A DNA stretch of 43,778 nt from CAZJHD01 sp964545855 (GCA_964545855.1 CAZJHD010000035.1:1-43778), one strand, 5' to 3'. Positions 16,482 to 24,024 are shown, numbered from the stretch's first letter. Made by a program: numbers and translations. Notes: generated from the sequence alone by a model not told the origin.

Positions 16482-16709
16482 CGAGCTAGACCGGCGCGAT
16501 CGAAAGTGCCCGTCAAGCGCGAGCTCTCCGAGGCCATAACGAACTGTATTTCAATGTGTTGTTGCGAGACGGAGGATCCGTGGGCCGAAGGACGCACGAC
16601 TCATTCGTTCGGCGCGGCGAATGGAGGCCGCCTCCCCAGGCGGTTTCCGGTGATCTGGGCCATGGACGTGCCACCTGGACTTTCCGAATATGCTCGAAAT
16701 TCGTCCACG

Positions 16710-17969
16710 ATGAGATCGCATATCGACCGTTTTCGGTGGCTCTCCGTCCGGCTGCCACGCCCGGGAGACCGCAGGATCGTCGTCCTCACGGGGGCCCGCC
16801 AGACGGGCAAGACGACTCTGTCGCAGAGCGTCTATTCGGGCCTGCGGCGATGGAATCTCGACGACCTCGAGGTCCGATCCGCGGTGCGAGACGTGCCGAC
16901 CGCGCGGTGGGCGAGCCTCGTCGGCGAATGCGTGATCGACGAGGCGCAGAAGGAGCCGACGGTCTTCGACAAGGTGAAAGCCGCCTTCGACGCGCGCGAG
17001 ATCGGATTCTCGGTCCTCCTCGGCTCTTCGCGGATGCTCCTGCTCGATCGCGTTCGCGAATCGCTCGCGGGCCGTGCCTTCGTCTACGAGCTCTGGCCGC
17101 TCCTGGCGAGCGAGCTGCGGCAGGAGGCAGGAGTCGAGCCGCCACCGCCGCTCCTCGACCGGCTGCTGACGGCGGCGGGGCCCATCGACGGGATCCTGGA
17201 CCGTGAGCCCGAGATCCTCCTGGGCGAGGAGGACACGGCGCGGCTCGAGGCGATCGAGCACCTCGCGGGCTGGGGCGGGATGCCGGAGCTGCTGCGCCTC
17301 GGTGACGGCGACCGCCGCGAATGGCTCCGGTCCTTTCAGCAGACGTTTCTCGAGCGCGACCTCGCCGACTTGACGCGGCTCGCCGACTTGGAGCCGTTCC
17401 GAGGGCTTCAGAGCCTCTGTGCACTGCGCACGGGACAGCTCCTCTCCTATGCGGAGCTCGCGCGCGACGCGGGCATCGCGCCTGCGACGGCGCGCAGGTA
17501 CCTCACCTATCTCGACCTCTCCTACCAGGTCGTGCTGCTCCACCCGTTCCGCCGCAATCTCACGAGCTCCGTCGTAAAGACGCCGAAGCTCTACTGGATG
17601 GACCTCGGACTGCTGCGCCACGTCACGCACCAGTGGGGGGAGCTCACGGGGCCGCAGTTCGAGACGCTCGTCGTCGGCGAGATCCACAAGTGGCGGACGA
17701 CCCGCGGACGCGACGTCGAGATGCGCTTCTATCGCACGCACGCGGGGCTCGAGGTGGACCTCCTCCTCCAGACGGGAGCGGGGTGGATCGGTCTCGAGAT
17801 CAAGAACCGCCCGCGCGTCGATCGGACCGATGTGCGCGGACTGCGTGCGGTCGCGGCGGAGCTGGGCGCGGAGTGGCTCGGCGGCCTCGTCGTCTGCCGC
17901 GGCGGCCGACTGGAGCGCATCGACGAGGGCGCGCGCATCTGGTCGGTGCCGGTGCATCGGCTGCTCTGA
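16710..17969 (+). CDS. AAA ATPase with DUF4143 domain
   Basis: A 419-residue ATPase. Walker A is GARQTGKTT (residues 28-36), and the Walker B region reads ECVIDEAQK. The middle has the family's GGMPELLR box and a winged-helix-like stretch (LSYAELARDAGIAPATARRYLTYLDLSYQV). The DUF4143 part follows: PFRRNLTSS, KTPKLYWMDLGLLRHV, GPQFETLVVGEIHKW, then FYRTHAGLEVDLLLQ and IGLEIKNRP, which form the PD-(D/E)xK-like core. Such proteins are widespread, poorly understood and often found with toxin-antitoxin or mobile genes. The start is taken at ATG 16710; an ATG at 16662 would add 16 residues. The upstream 200 bases are markedly less GC-rich than their surroundings, which hints at acquisition. The gene sits between the intact antitoxin gene and its decayed copy. 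Confidence 0.85.
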   Translation: MRSHIDRFRWLSVRLPRPGDRRIVVLTGARQTGKTTLSQSVYSGLRRWNLDDLEVRSAVRDVPTARWASLVGECVIDEAQKEPTVFDKVKAAFDAREIGFSVLLGSSRMLLLDRVRESLAGRAFVYELWPLLASELRQEAGVEPPPPLLDRLLTAAGPIDGILDREPEILLGEEDTARLEAIEHLAGWGGMPELLRLGDGDRREWLRSFQQTFLERDLADLTRLADLEPFRGLQSLCALRTGQLLSYAELARDAGIAPATARRYLTYLDLSYQVVLLHPFRRNLTSSVVKTPKLYWMDLGLLRHVTHQWGELTGPQFETLVVGEIHKWRTTRGRDVEMRFYRTHAGLEVDLLLQTGAGWIGLEIKNRPRVDRTDVRGLRAVAAELGAEWLGGLVVCRGGRLERIDEGARIWSVPVHRLL

Positions 17970-18060
17970 ACGGCTCCGGGGCGCGGTGGGCGTCTCGATC
18001 GCGCGGCCCGACGAGCCAGTCCCCCACCCGCGTCCATCGGGTTTTCGGACGTCACTGGGC

Positions 18061-18147
18061 GTCGCGATCCCCTCGATCCGAGCGATCAGGACCGATCGCT
18101 CGGCGATCTCGACCGACTCGCCCCTCCCGGACGAGCCGGAGGAGTCT
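18061..18147 (-). pseudogene. frameshifted remnant of the Phd-type antitoxin gene
   Basis: The segment 18064-18141 aligns with 16357-16433 inside the antitoxin gene; over the first 57 aligned bases I count 47 identities. Translated, it reads LLRLVREG in one frame and GESVEIAERSVLIARIEGIA in the next, against YLRLVKRGETVEIMERSIPIARIEGI in the intact antitoxin. One extra base in the remnant (near 18125) accounts for the frame change. No start, N-terminus or toxin part is recognisable next to it; the remaining bases of the space between 17969 and 18159 hold nothing I can identify. Confidence 0.72.
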
Positions 18148-18158
18148 GCGCCGCCGCC

Positions 18159-18980
18159 CTACTTCGCGGACGGAGTCCCGAGAGTCGGAACCGGAATCCC
18201 GAACAGCCGGTCGTTCGGCGCGCGCGCGTGGCACTCCATGCAGCTCGCGACGCGGCCAGCGCTCGTGACTTCGCCTTCGGGCGAGACGGTGCCGTAGATC
18301 CATCCCGCGTCGGTGTCGGCGGGAGCGCCGGCGGAGAGAGCGACCTTCGCCATCACGAAGAGATCGCGGCGCGCGCCGGTGCGGTAGGTCTTGCCGTCGC
18401 GCTCGGCGAAGGGGAGGAAGCCCATCGACGAGACCAGATCGTTCGATTCGTGGGTGTTCGGCCGTGGCACGGTGCCGGAGTCCACTTCCTCCGGCGCGTA
18501 GGACTCCTTCACCAGGATCAGCCCGCGGGGGGCCTCGAAAGAGCCGTCGGCCCGCGCGAACGAATGCGGGTACTCGATCGGTCCCATCCCGGGCGGGGCG
18601 ATGCGCGGCACCACGTCCCGCTCGGCGTCGGTCACGTCGAGGTACGCCGTGGGGTCGCTCGCGTAGAGCGCGTAGAGCTTGCGTGCGTGCGCTCCGATCC
18701 CATTCGCCTGGGAAAGATCGACTCCGGCGAGCGGGGGTGGAATCAGGCAGCGCTCGGGCGCCCATCGGACTCGGGGCACGACGACGCCCCATGCGCGATA
18801 GCTCGTCGCGGCCTCGGCGACGCTCGGCTTCCAAGCGGCGCTCAGCGGCGCTCCCGCCGAATCGATTCCTCCAAGATCGCCGGACGTCGACGCGGAGCAC
18901 CCGGCGAGAAGAACGACCCATGCGCCCGCAACGCCGATGCGCGCCCAGTGCGGCGTCGTCGGAGCCGAAAGACCCGGCAT
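18159..18980 (-). CDS. cytochrome P460-like lipoprotein, copy 3
   Basis: A 273-residue lipoprotein: signal segment VAGAWVVLLAGC with lipobox cysteine, then a fold matching cytochrome P460: SYRAWG near the N-terminus, ARKLYALYASD, GLILVKESYAP, DLFVMAKVAL, DAGWIYGTVSPEGEV and a C-terminal c-haem motif CMECH (Cys247 to His251). In P460 proteins the single haem c is bound by such a late CxxCH and the enzyme oxidises hydroxylamine or related nitrogen compounds; catalysis here is not established, since the lysine cross-link residue of true P460 cannot be assigned by eye. It is the last of three tandem paralogues; only four bases separate it from the gene before it (18985-19791), so the three are probably co-transcribed. 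Confidence 0.78.
   Translation of the reverse strand: MPGLSAPTTPHWARIGVAGAWVVLLAGCSASTSGDLGGIDSAGAPLSAAWKPSVAEAATSYRAWGVVVPRVRWAPERCLIPPPLAGVDLSQANGIGAHARKLYALYASDPTAYLDVTDAERDVVPRIAPPGMGPIEYPHSFARADGSFEAPRGLILVKESYAPEEVDSGTVPRPNTHESNDLVSSMGFLPFAERDGKTYRTGARRDLFVMAKVALSAGAPADTDAGWIYGTVSPEGEVTSAGRVASCMECHARAPNDRLFGIPVPTLGTPSAK
18201..18314. repeat. 114-bp paralogous repeat, copy A
   Basis: Near-identical DNA to 19006-19119 and 19880-19993, covering the haem-motif end of each P460-like gene. The level of match exceeds the rest of the three genes and suggests recent duplication or gene conversion. Confidence 0.8.
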
Positions 18981-18984
18981 CGTC

Positions 18985-19791
18985 CTACCGACCCGTCGGA
19001 ATCCCGAAGAGCCGGTCGCGCGGCGCGCGCGCGTGGCACTCCATGCAGCTCGCGACGCGGCCGGCGCTCGTGACCGTGCCCTCGGGCGAGACGGTGCCGT
19101 AGATCCAGCCCGCGTCGGTATTTTCGGGCGCGCCCGCGGCAAGTGCGACTTTCTCCATGACGAAGAGATCGCGCCGCGCGCCGATGCGGTAGAGCTTCCC
19201 GTCGCGCGTCGCGAAGGGGTAGGTGGTCTCTTCCACGTGTTGTTCTGGCGCCAGTAAGGCCATCAGGGAATGTTCCAGAGGTCCCGCGGCCGGCGCCGTC
19301 TCGACGGGCTCGTAGGACTCCTTGACGAGGGCGAAGCCCGGCGGCACTTCGGAAGGCCGCGGTGATCGCGCGCCGTCGGGCCCGGTCGGGACCTCCGCGT
19401 CGAAGACCGTTCCCGCGAACGCATCGGTGAAGCCGAGGTAGGCATCCGCATCGGATGCGTAGAGCAGGTAGAGCTTTCGTGCGTGGCCCCTGGATCCGGC
19501 CGCGCGGGAAGCGAAGAGCGGCCCTTTCTCCCAGTTGTCGGGCGCATCGCAGTCCAGCGGTGCCCACCGCGCGCCGACGGTGAGCGCTCCCCAAACTCGA
19601 TACTCCGCCGCCGTGCGCGCAACGGCCGCGCGCCAATCCGTTGCGGGTCCTTCCGTCGTGAGCATCGTCTCGATGCGGGCCCCCGATGCGGTCGGCGACG
19701 GCGGAGAACCGACGTCCCGGGTCGTCGTCCCCATGCACGCGACGAGCGAGATCGGGAGGAGGAGACCCGCGCTCGGGAGGACTGCTCGCAT
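18985..19791 (-). CDS. cytochrome P460-like lipoprotein, copy 2
   Basis: A 268-residue lipoprotein: SAGLLLPISLVAC gives the lipobox. The core repeats the landmarks of its neighbours: EYRVWGALT, HARKLYLLYASD, GFALVKESYEP, DLFVMEKVAL, DAGWIYGTVSPEGTV and the c-haem site CMECH (Cys249 to His253). It is the most divergent of the three in the middle (an inserted PLEHSLMALLAPEQHVEE segment) but almost identical at the C-terminus. It lies 46 bases downstream of copy 1 and four bases upstream of copy 3. A periplasmic, membrane-anchored redox role is likely; the substrate is unknown. Confidence 0.78.
   Translation of the reverse strand: MRAVLPSAGLLLPISLVACMGTTTRDVGSPPSPTASGARIETMLTTEGPATDWRAAVARTAAEYRVWGALTVGARWAPLDCDAPDNWEKGPLFASRAAGSRGHARKLYLLYASDADAYLGFTDAFAGTVFDAEVPTGPDGARSPRPSEVPPGFALVKESYEPVETAPAAGPLEHSLMALLAPEQHVEETTYPFATRDGKLYRIGARRDLFVMEKVALAAGAPENTDAGWIYGTVSPEGTVTSAGRVASCMECHARAPRDRLFGIPTGR
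19006..19119. repeat. 114-bp paralogous repeat, copy B
   Basis: Second copy of the haem-end block (see 18201-18314 and 19880-19993); same length, with scattered substitutions and no indels that I can see. Confidence 0.8.
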
Positions 19792-19837
19792 GGCTCCAAG
19801 GGTATCGCTCCTTCGGCGAGCGGGGGGACGGCCTCCT

Positions 19838-20593
19838 CTACTTCGCGGCCGGCGCCTCCCCGGAAGGCCGCGGCAGCCCGAACAGCCGGTCGCGCGGCGC
19901 GCGCGCGTGGCACTCCATGCAGCTCGCGACGCGGCCGGCGCTCGTGACTTCGCCCTGGGGCGAGACGGTGCCGTAGATCCAGCCCGCGTCGGTGTCGTCG
20001 GGCGCGCCGGCGGCGAGTGCGACCTTCGCCATCACGAAGAGGTCTCGGCGCTCGCCGGTGCGGTAGGTCTTCCCGTCGCGCTCGGCGAAGGGGAGGAAGC
20101 CGGTCTCCTCGGCGAGCCTCCACTCCTCGCGCGATCCGCGCTTCGGCACGGCGGCGGCGTCGACGACCTCGGGTGCGTAGGACTCCTTCACGAGCGCGAA
20201 GCCGGCGGGGACCTCGGCGGGCCGCGGCGCCGCCGCGGAGGCGCGTCCCGTGTCTCCGCGGAAGGGGACGGCCTCTCCCGTCGGGTCGGTCACGTCGAGG
20301 TAGGCGGCGGCGTCGCTCGCGTAGAGCGCGTAGAGCTTGCGGCCGTGGCCGGCGCTTCCCGTCGCGATCGAGACGGCGGCGGCGGGCGGCGGCGGCGCGG
20401 AGCAGAGGTAGGGCGCCCAGCGGACGTGGGGCCCCACGGCGCCCCAGCTCCGGTACTCGGCGGCGGCGCGCGCGACGGCGTCGAGGTGCGTCGAGGAGTT
20501 CGCCGCGGGTGCGGCGCCGGCGGAAACCTCCCCCGAAGAAGCGCTCGTGCAGGAGGCGAGAACGAGGAGCAACGCGATGAACGGAGGTCTCAT
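19838..20593 (-). CDS. cytochrome P460-like lipoprotein, copy 1
   Basis: A 251-residue lipoprotein and the first gene of the P460-like triplet in transcription order. It opens with FIALLLVLASC (lipobox), then EYRSWGAVGPHVRWAP, GRKLYALYASD, YLDVTD, GFALVKESYAPE, FLPFAERDGKTYRTG, DLFVMAKVAL, DAGWIYGTVSPQGEV and the c-haem motif CMECH (Cys225 to His229). The 20-residue stretch around the haem motif is nearly the same in all three copies. Starts at ATG 20593; much longer in-frame extensions on this strand are GC-rich shadow. The 278 bases to the divergent PrcB-C gene hold a 13-bp direct repeat, CCGGAGCGGCCGC, at 20607-20619 and 20687-20699, possible control sites. Confidence 0.8.
   Translation of the reverse strand: MRPPFIALLLVLASCTSASSGEVSAGAAPAANSSTHLDAVARAAAEYRSWGAVGPHVRWAPYLCSAPPPPAAAVSIATGSAGHGRKLYALYASDAAAYLDVTDPTGEAVPFRGDTGRASAAAPRPAEVPAGFALVKESYAPEVVDAAAVPKRGSREEWRLAEETGFLPFAERDGKTYRTGERRDLFVMAKVALAAGAPDDTDAGWIYGTVSPQGEVTSAGRVASCMECHARAPRDRLFGLPRPSGEAPAAK
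19880..19993. repeat. 114-bp paralogous repeat, copy C
   Basis: Third copy of the haem-end block shared by the three P460-like genes. Confidence 0.8.
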
Positions 20594-20796
20594 CCGGCCG
20601 AGGCTACCGGAGCGGCCGCACGCGTCGCGTAACGCGGGCGCAAAGGCCCGGGAGCGGCGGCGGCGCCGTTCCGGACTCCGGACGCGCCGGAGCGGCCGCG
20701 AGCCGCTGCGCCCCCGGGATCCACTCGCGCCGATCGCTCCGCACCCGCGTGGAACACTCGTCGGCCGCGCGGCGCGGCCGCGTCCGGCGCGCAGCC

Positions 20797-20812
20797 TGGC
20801 ACGACGGTTGTC
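20797..20812 (+). promoter_or_regulatory. sigma-54-like (-24/-12) promoter candidate
   Basis: TGGCACGACGGTTGTC matches the -24/-12 consensus TGGCACG-N4-TTGCW at every position except the C of the -12 GC. It lies 60 bases before the GTG of the PrcB-C gene, a spacing that would give a leader of about 50 bases. No activator gene is nearby. Confidence 0.4.
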
Positions 20813-20871
20813 CTGTCTCCGGCACCGGACCGATGGATGCGCCCCCGCGCGCCGGTCCGTGGAGGTGTCCC

Positions 20872-21357
20872 GTGAGAAAGATCGCCCTCGCCGTCCTCGT
20901 CGCTTCCGCCGCCGCCCTCTCGGCCGTCGCCGTCTCGGCGGAGGATCGCCACCCGCCCGGCCTCGAGTCCGTGCCCTTCGAGGTGCTCTACGAGAGCCCC
21001 TTCGCGGCGTGGCACGCCGGGAAGGCGGACCTCGTGATCGACCGGCAGTCCTCCTTCGCATCGATCTGGAAGAAGGCGTCCCAGGGCTCCGCCTTCCAGC
21101 CGGCCGTCGACTTCGCGGACTCGCAGGTCCTCGCGTTCTTCCTCGGCGCGAAGCCGAGCAGCGGCTTCTCCGTGGAGGTCGCGGCCGTGGAGAGCGACGG
21201 CCAGAGGCTCCACGTGTGGGTGCTCGACGTGGAGCCCGCGCCGGACAACCCGGTGCATCCCGTCTGGTCGAGCCCGGTGCAAGTCGTGAAGATCCCGCGC
21301 CTCGGCCTGCCGATCGTCTTCCACCACCTGAAGATGGTGCAGGTGATCTGCGGCTGA
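20872..21357 (+). CDS. secreted PrcB C-terminal domain protein
   Basis: A 161-residue exported protein. The GTG at 20872 is chosen because GGAGGTG lies at 20861-20867 and the signal peptide (IALAVLVASAAALSAVAVSA-ED) starts right there; an in-frame ATG at 20833 would add non-hydrophobic residues in front. The mature part (LVIDRQSSFASIWKKAS, then VLAFFLGAKPSSGFSVEV and PVQVVKIPR) fits the PrcB_C domain (PF14343), a small beta domain first noted in the PrcB subunit of a spirochaete protease complex. No protease is adjacent. A sigma-54-like site lies just upstream. Domain fairly sure; role unknown. Confidence 0.75.
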   Translation: MRKIALAVLVASAAALSAVAVSAEDRHPPGLESVPFEVLYESPFAAWHAGKADLVIDRQSSFASIWKKASQGSAFQPAVDFADSQVLAFFLGAKPSSGFSVEVAAVESDGQRLHVWVLDVEPAPDNPVHPVWSSPVQVVKIPRLGLPIVFHHLKMVQVICG

Positions 21358-21368
21358 CGCAGCCACTT

Positions 21369-21397
21369 CGGCGCGAGGGTCTGCCGCTCTCGCGCCG
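21369..21397. terminator. hairpin between convergent genes
   Basis: CGGCGCGAG (21369-21377) pairs with CTCGCGCCG (21389-21397) over an 11-base loop, directly between the stops at 21357 (+) and 21406 (-). It could serve both strands. No T tract. Confidence 0.4.
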
Positions 21398-21405
21398 CGA
21401 ATCGT

Positions 21406-21852
21406 TCAGCGGGCGGCGCCCGCGCGCGCGTGCAGGAGCGACCACGCGAGACCGACGAGGCCGATCTGCGCCATCGATCCCGGCGCGAGGACCGGCGTCG
21501 CACCGATCATGGAGCGCGTGAAGAGATCCAGGCCCGCGAGGTCTTCGGTCATCTCGCGCTCGAACTCCGCGTTCCCCCAGAAATGGAGCGCGACGCCCAG
21601 GATTCCGGCGGCGACGAAGAGGACCATGAGGAGGAGCCATACACCCTCGGTCGCGCGGCTCGGCCGCAGGGCGTGGGCGAGGAGCACCGGCATTCCGGCG
21701 CCGAGGAGCGCGACCGGGATCCACTGCGTCGCGTACTCGAAGTGCTCGAGGAGGAGCAGCTCCACGAGCGTGCCGGGGATGCCGAGCGCCAGCGTCGCGA
21801 GGAGGATGCGACGCACGAGCTTCGCCGTGCGGCCCTCGTCCACGGAGTCCAT
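21406..21852 (-). CDS. four-helix membrane protein of unknown function
   Basis: A 148-residue protein with four hydrophobic segments (around residues 16-36, 42-60, 68-90 and 122-142). The charged loop between the third and fourth segments (WGNAEFEREMTEDLAGLDLF) follows FVAAGILGVALHF, a segment pattern I have seen in hypothetical inner-membrane proteins. No catalytic motif is visible and I do not recognise the family. It follows the helix-hairpin-helix gene on the same strand after 25 bases and probably shares its transcript. Confidence 0.65.
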   Translation of the reverse strand: MDSVDEGRTAKLVRRILLATLALGIPGTLVELLLLEHFEYATQWIPVALLGAGMPVLLAHALRPSRATEGVWLLLMVLFVAAGILGVALHFWGNAEFEREMTEDLAGLDLFTRSMIGATPVLAPGSMAQIGLVGLAWSLLHARAGAAR

Positions 21853-21877
21853 CGTCGGCGCGGCCCGCGTCAGCGTT

Positions 21878-22528
21878 TCACTTGGCGGGGACGATGGGGA
21901 CGATCACGACGTAGCGCTCGAGACGCGCCACTTCCTTCGCGTCGACGTACTTGCCGATCTCGCGGCGGAACTGCTCGAAGGACTTCCACGGGCGGTACTC
22001 CTCGAACTCGTGGGCCATCTTCTTGCCGACGCCGGGGATCGTCATGAAGTCGGCCTCGCTCGCCGTGTTGAGGTCGAGCGGGATGAAGACGTACTGCTCG
22101 AGACGCGCGACCTCCTTCTCGTCGACGTACTTGCCGATCTCGCGGCGGAACTGCGCGAACGACTTCCAGGGGCGGTACTCCGCGAACTCCCGCGCCATCT
22201 TCTTCCCGGCGCCGGGAATGAGCTGGATCTCGTCGGCCTTCGCGGTGTTGAGGTCGACGGCGATGAACATCTTCCCGTAGAGCTCCTTCCGCTTCTCGGC
22301 ATCGAGGTGCTTGGCGAGCTCGGCGTCGAGCTTCGGCATGCCGAGGAAGGGCCGGCCGTCGAGGATCGTCTTCACGATCTCCTCGGTCATGTGCGGAAGG
22401 GCGGCGAGCTTCTCCTTCGACGCGACGTTGGGGTCGAGGAGCGTGTCGGACTTGCCGACCTGCGCGACGACGGCGCCGGTGAGGAGGAGGGCGAGGCAGG
22501 ACGAGGCGAGGACGGCGGCCATTCTCAT
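21878..22528 (-). CDS. secreted protein with three helix-hairpin-helix modules
   Basis: A 216-residue exported protein (signal peptide VLASSCLALLLTGAVVA-QV; ATG at 22528, since longer in-frame starts add no signal). It holds one divergent and two near-identical 60-residue modules. Each of the latter has DLNTA, an IPG(A/V)GKKMA hairpin, EYRPWKSF, QFRREIGKYVD and EVARLE(Q/R)YV. DLNTA plus GxGxxxA is the helix-hairpin-helix signature of ComEA-type proteins, which bind DNA without sequence preference. The first module (residues about 30-90) lacks the exact glycine hairpin. The two good modules repeat at DNA level with an exact 180-base period (for example 21917 and 22097). A periplasmic or surface DNA-binding role is plausible; no other competence gene is here. 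Confidence 0.75.
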   Translation of the reverse strand: MRMAAVLASSCLALLLTGAVVAQVGKSDTLLDPNVASKEKLAALPHMTEEIVKTILDGRPFLGMPKLDAELAKHLDAEKRKELYGKMFIAVDLNTAKADEIQLIPGAGKKMAREFAEYRPWKSFAQFRREIGKYVDEKEVARLEQYVFIPLDLNTASEADFMTIPGVGKKMAHEFEEYRPWKSFEQFRREIGKYVDAKEVARLERYVVIVPIVPAK

Positions 22529-22605
22529 GGGGGGGGAGCCGCTCCGGGCGGCGGAAGGCCGCGCAGTCTCGCGGATGCTCGGGCAGCGCGCCATGCGCCG
22601 GGAAT

Positions 22606-22618
22606 GGGGTCAGACCCC
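22606..22618. repeat. GGGGTC-A-GACCCC palindrome at a contig edge
   Basis: A perfect six-base-arm palindrome, preceded by GAAT, lying 16 bases from the assembly gap. From memory, GGGGTCAGACCCC-type palindromes are common dispersed repeats in many bacterial genomes, often linked to REP-type elements. A dispersed repeat would explain the assembly break. Confidence 0.5.
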
Positions 22619-22900
22619 TCTACTCACGCGCTCNNNNNNNNNNNNNNNNNNNNNNNNNNNNNNNNNNNNNNNNNNNNNNNNNNNNNNNNNNNNNNNNNNN
22701 NNNNNNNNNNNNNNNNNNNNNNNNNNNNNNNNNCACGCGCTCGAACGTCCAGGACGGACCCGGCTCGTCGGCGCCGATGGAGGCGACGAGCTGCTTGCCC
22801 TCGAAGCGGTACTCGATGCGCTTCGGGCAGTCGTGCTGGGGGTTCTCGAAGAGGGCGAAAGTCTGCGAGGCGTTCTTCCGAGGGAAGGGCGTCGGCTTCG
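22610..22900 (-). pseudogene. C-terminal remnant of a DUF6265-type protein, interrupted by the gap
   Basis: On the right side of the gap the minus strand reads FPRKNASQTFALFENPQHD, then CPKRIEYRFEGKQLV and WTFERV, a close fit to the last 60 residues of DUF6265 proteins (FENPxHDFPxRIxYRR motif). The frame runs into the gap; on the left side it continues as ERVSRGV and stops at the TGA at 22610-22612, provided the gap is an overlap or a multiple of three. Upstream (above about 22900) there is no recognisable start or N-terminal domain, so this looks like a truncated gene. The domain itself has no known function. Confidence 0.6.
22634..22733. other. assembly gap of 100 N
   Basis: Exactly 100 unknown bases, the usual placeholder length. 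The nine bases CACGCGCTC occur immediately before and immediately after the gap, so the two contig ends may overlap and the true gap may be zero or negative. Confidence 0.95.
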
Positions 22901-23070
22901 TTCCGGCTTCCGTGGTCGCGCACTCGTGCCCGCGAGAACGCGCACGCCGGAGAGCGCGAGGCCGTCACCGGGTCGTAATGCGAGCGGGCGGCGAGCGGAT
23001 CATCCTTCGGGCGATGCACCTCTCCCGAGCAACACGCACTGGCTCGTCACGAGCCGCAGGAGGTTTCGCC

Positions 23071-24024
23071 ATGTGGCATTCGAAGCTCGCTGGTTCTCTT
23101 CTCGTTCTCTCGCTGCCGGGCGCCTGGCTGGCGGCGGCGGCCCCGCCCGCACCGACGCCCGCGCTCGCGGCGGTGGCTCCCAACGTCTGCAAGGCGACGG
23201 CCATCAAGGCGCGCAACGCGGCGCGGCTCGAGGCCTTCGCCCAGTACCACGTCTCGATGGCGAATTGCCTCAACGACACGGAGGGAGACACGAAGGCCTG
23301 CAAGAAGGAAGCGCTCGCGGAGCTCAAGGAGGCTCTCCTGCTCGCGAACGAGCAGTACGCGGGGCGCCTCGAGGTCTGCGCGCTCCTCGGGCCCGGGCCC
23401 TACGACCCGCAGCTCGACGCGGGCGAGTTCTCGTCCGTCGTGAACAACGACTTCTTTCCGCTCGTCGTGAACCGGACCCTCGTCTATCGAAAGCAGACCG
23501 ACGAAGGCCTCGAGGAGATCGTGGTGACGACGCTCGACGAGACGACCTCGATCGACGGCTTCCCCTGTGCCGTGGTGCGCGACGTCGTGACGCTCGACGG
23601 CGTCTGCGTCGAGGACACCATCGACTGGTATTCGCAGCGCGCGAACGGCGAAGTCTGGTACCTCGGCGAGATCGCCCAGAACTTCGAGGACGGGCTCCTC
23701 GCCGACCTCGGGGGCTCGTGGATGACGGGCAAGGACGGCGCGAAGCCGGGCGTCCTCATGCGCGCCGTGCCCGCGATCGACGACGTCTACCGCCAGGAGT
23801 TCCTCATCAACGAGGCTGAGGACATGGCGATCGTGGTCTCGACGAACGAGACGGTGACGGTGCCCGCGGGCACGTTCACCGGCTGCCTGCAGACCGAGGA
23901 GTGGACGCCCCTCGAGCCCGACTCGCGCGAGCGGAAGTTCTACGCGCCGGGGATCGGTCTCGTGAAGGAGGTGAAGGTCGACAGCGACGAGCCTCCGCTG
24001 GAGCTGATCGAGATCATCGGGTAG
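23071..24024 (+). CDS. secreted protein of unknown function
   Basis: A 317-residue exported protein. The ATG at 23071 has AGGAGG about eight bases upstream and opens a signal peptide (SLLVLSLPGAWLAAAA). The N-terminal part (residues about 40-105) is helical with four cysteines (NVCKAT, ANCLND, KACKKEAL, LEVCALLG), likely two disulfides. The rest is a beta-rich domain: FFPLVVNRTLVYRKQ, EEIVVTTLDETTSIDGF, a CVEDTIDWY motif, VWYLGE, DGAKPGVLM, DVYRQEF, VTVPAGTFTGC and FYAPGIGLVKEV. I have seen this domain style in many uncharacterised exported proteins, but no function is attached to it. It is transcribed alone. Confidence 0.8.
   Translation: MWHSKLAGSLLVLSLPGAWLAAAAPPAPTPALAAVAPNVCKATAIKARNAARLEAFAQYHVSMANCLNDTEGDTKACKKEALAELKEALLLANEQYAGRLEVCALLGPGPYDPQLDAGEFSSVVNNDFFPLVVNRTLVYRKQTDEGLEEIVVTTLDETTSIDGFPCAVVRDVVTLDGVCVEDTIDWYSQRANGEVWYLGEIAQNFEDGLLADLGGSWMTGKDGAKPGVLMRAVPAIDDVYRQEFLINEAEDMAIVVSTNETVTVPAGTFTGCLQTEEWTPLEPDSRERKFYAPGIGLVKEVKVDSDEPPLELIEIIG

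Noticed and set aside
9643..16539. Plus-strand open frame of 2298 codons
   Set aside because: It runs one frame off the real genes and across several of them, with arginine-rich composition.
20833..20871. In-frame ATG upstream of the PrcB-C gene
   Set aside because: GTG 20872 has GGAGGTG at proper distance and begins the signal peptide directly.
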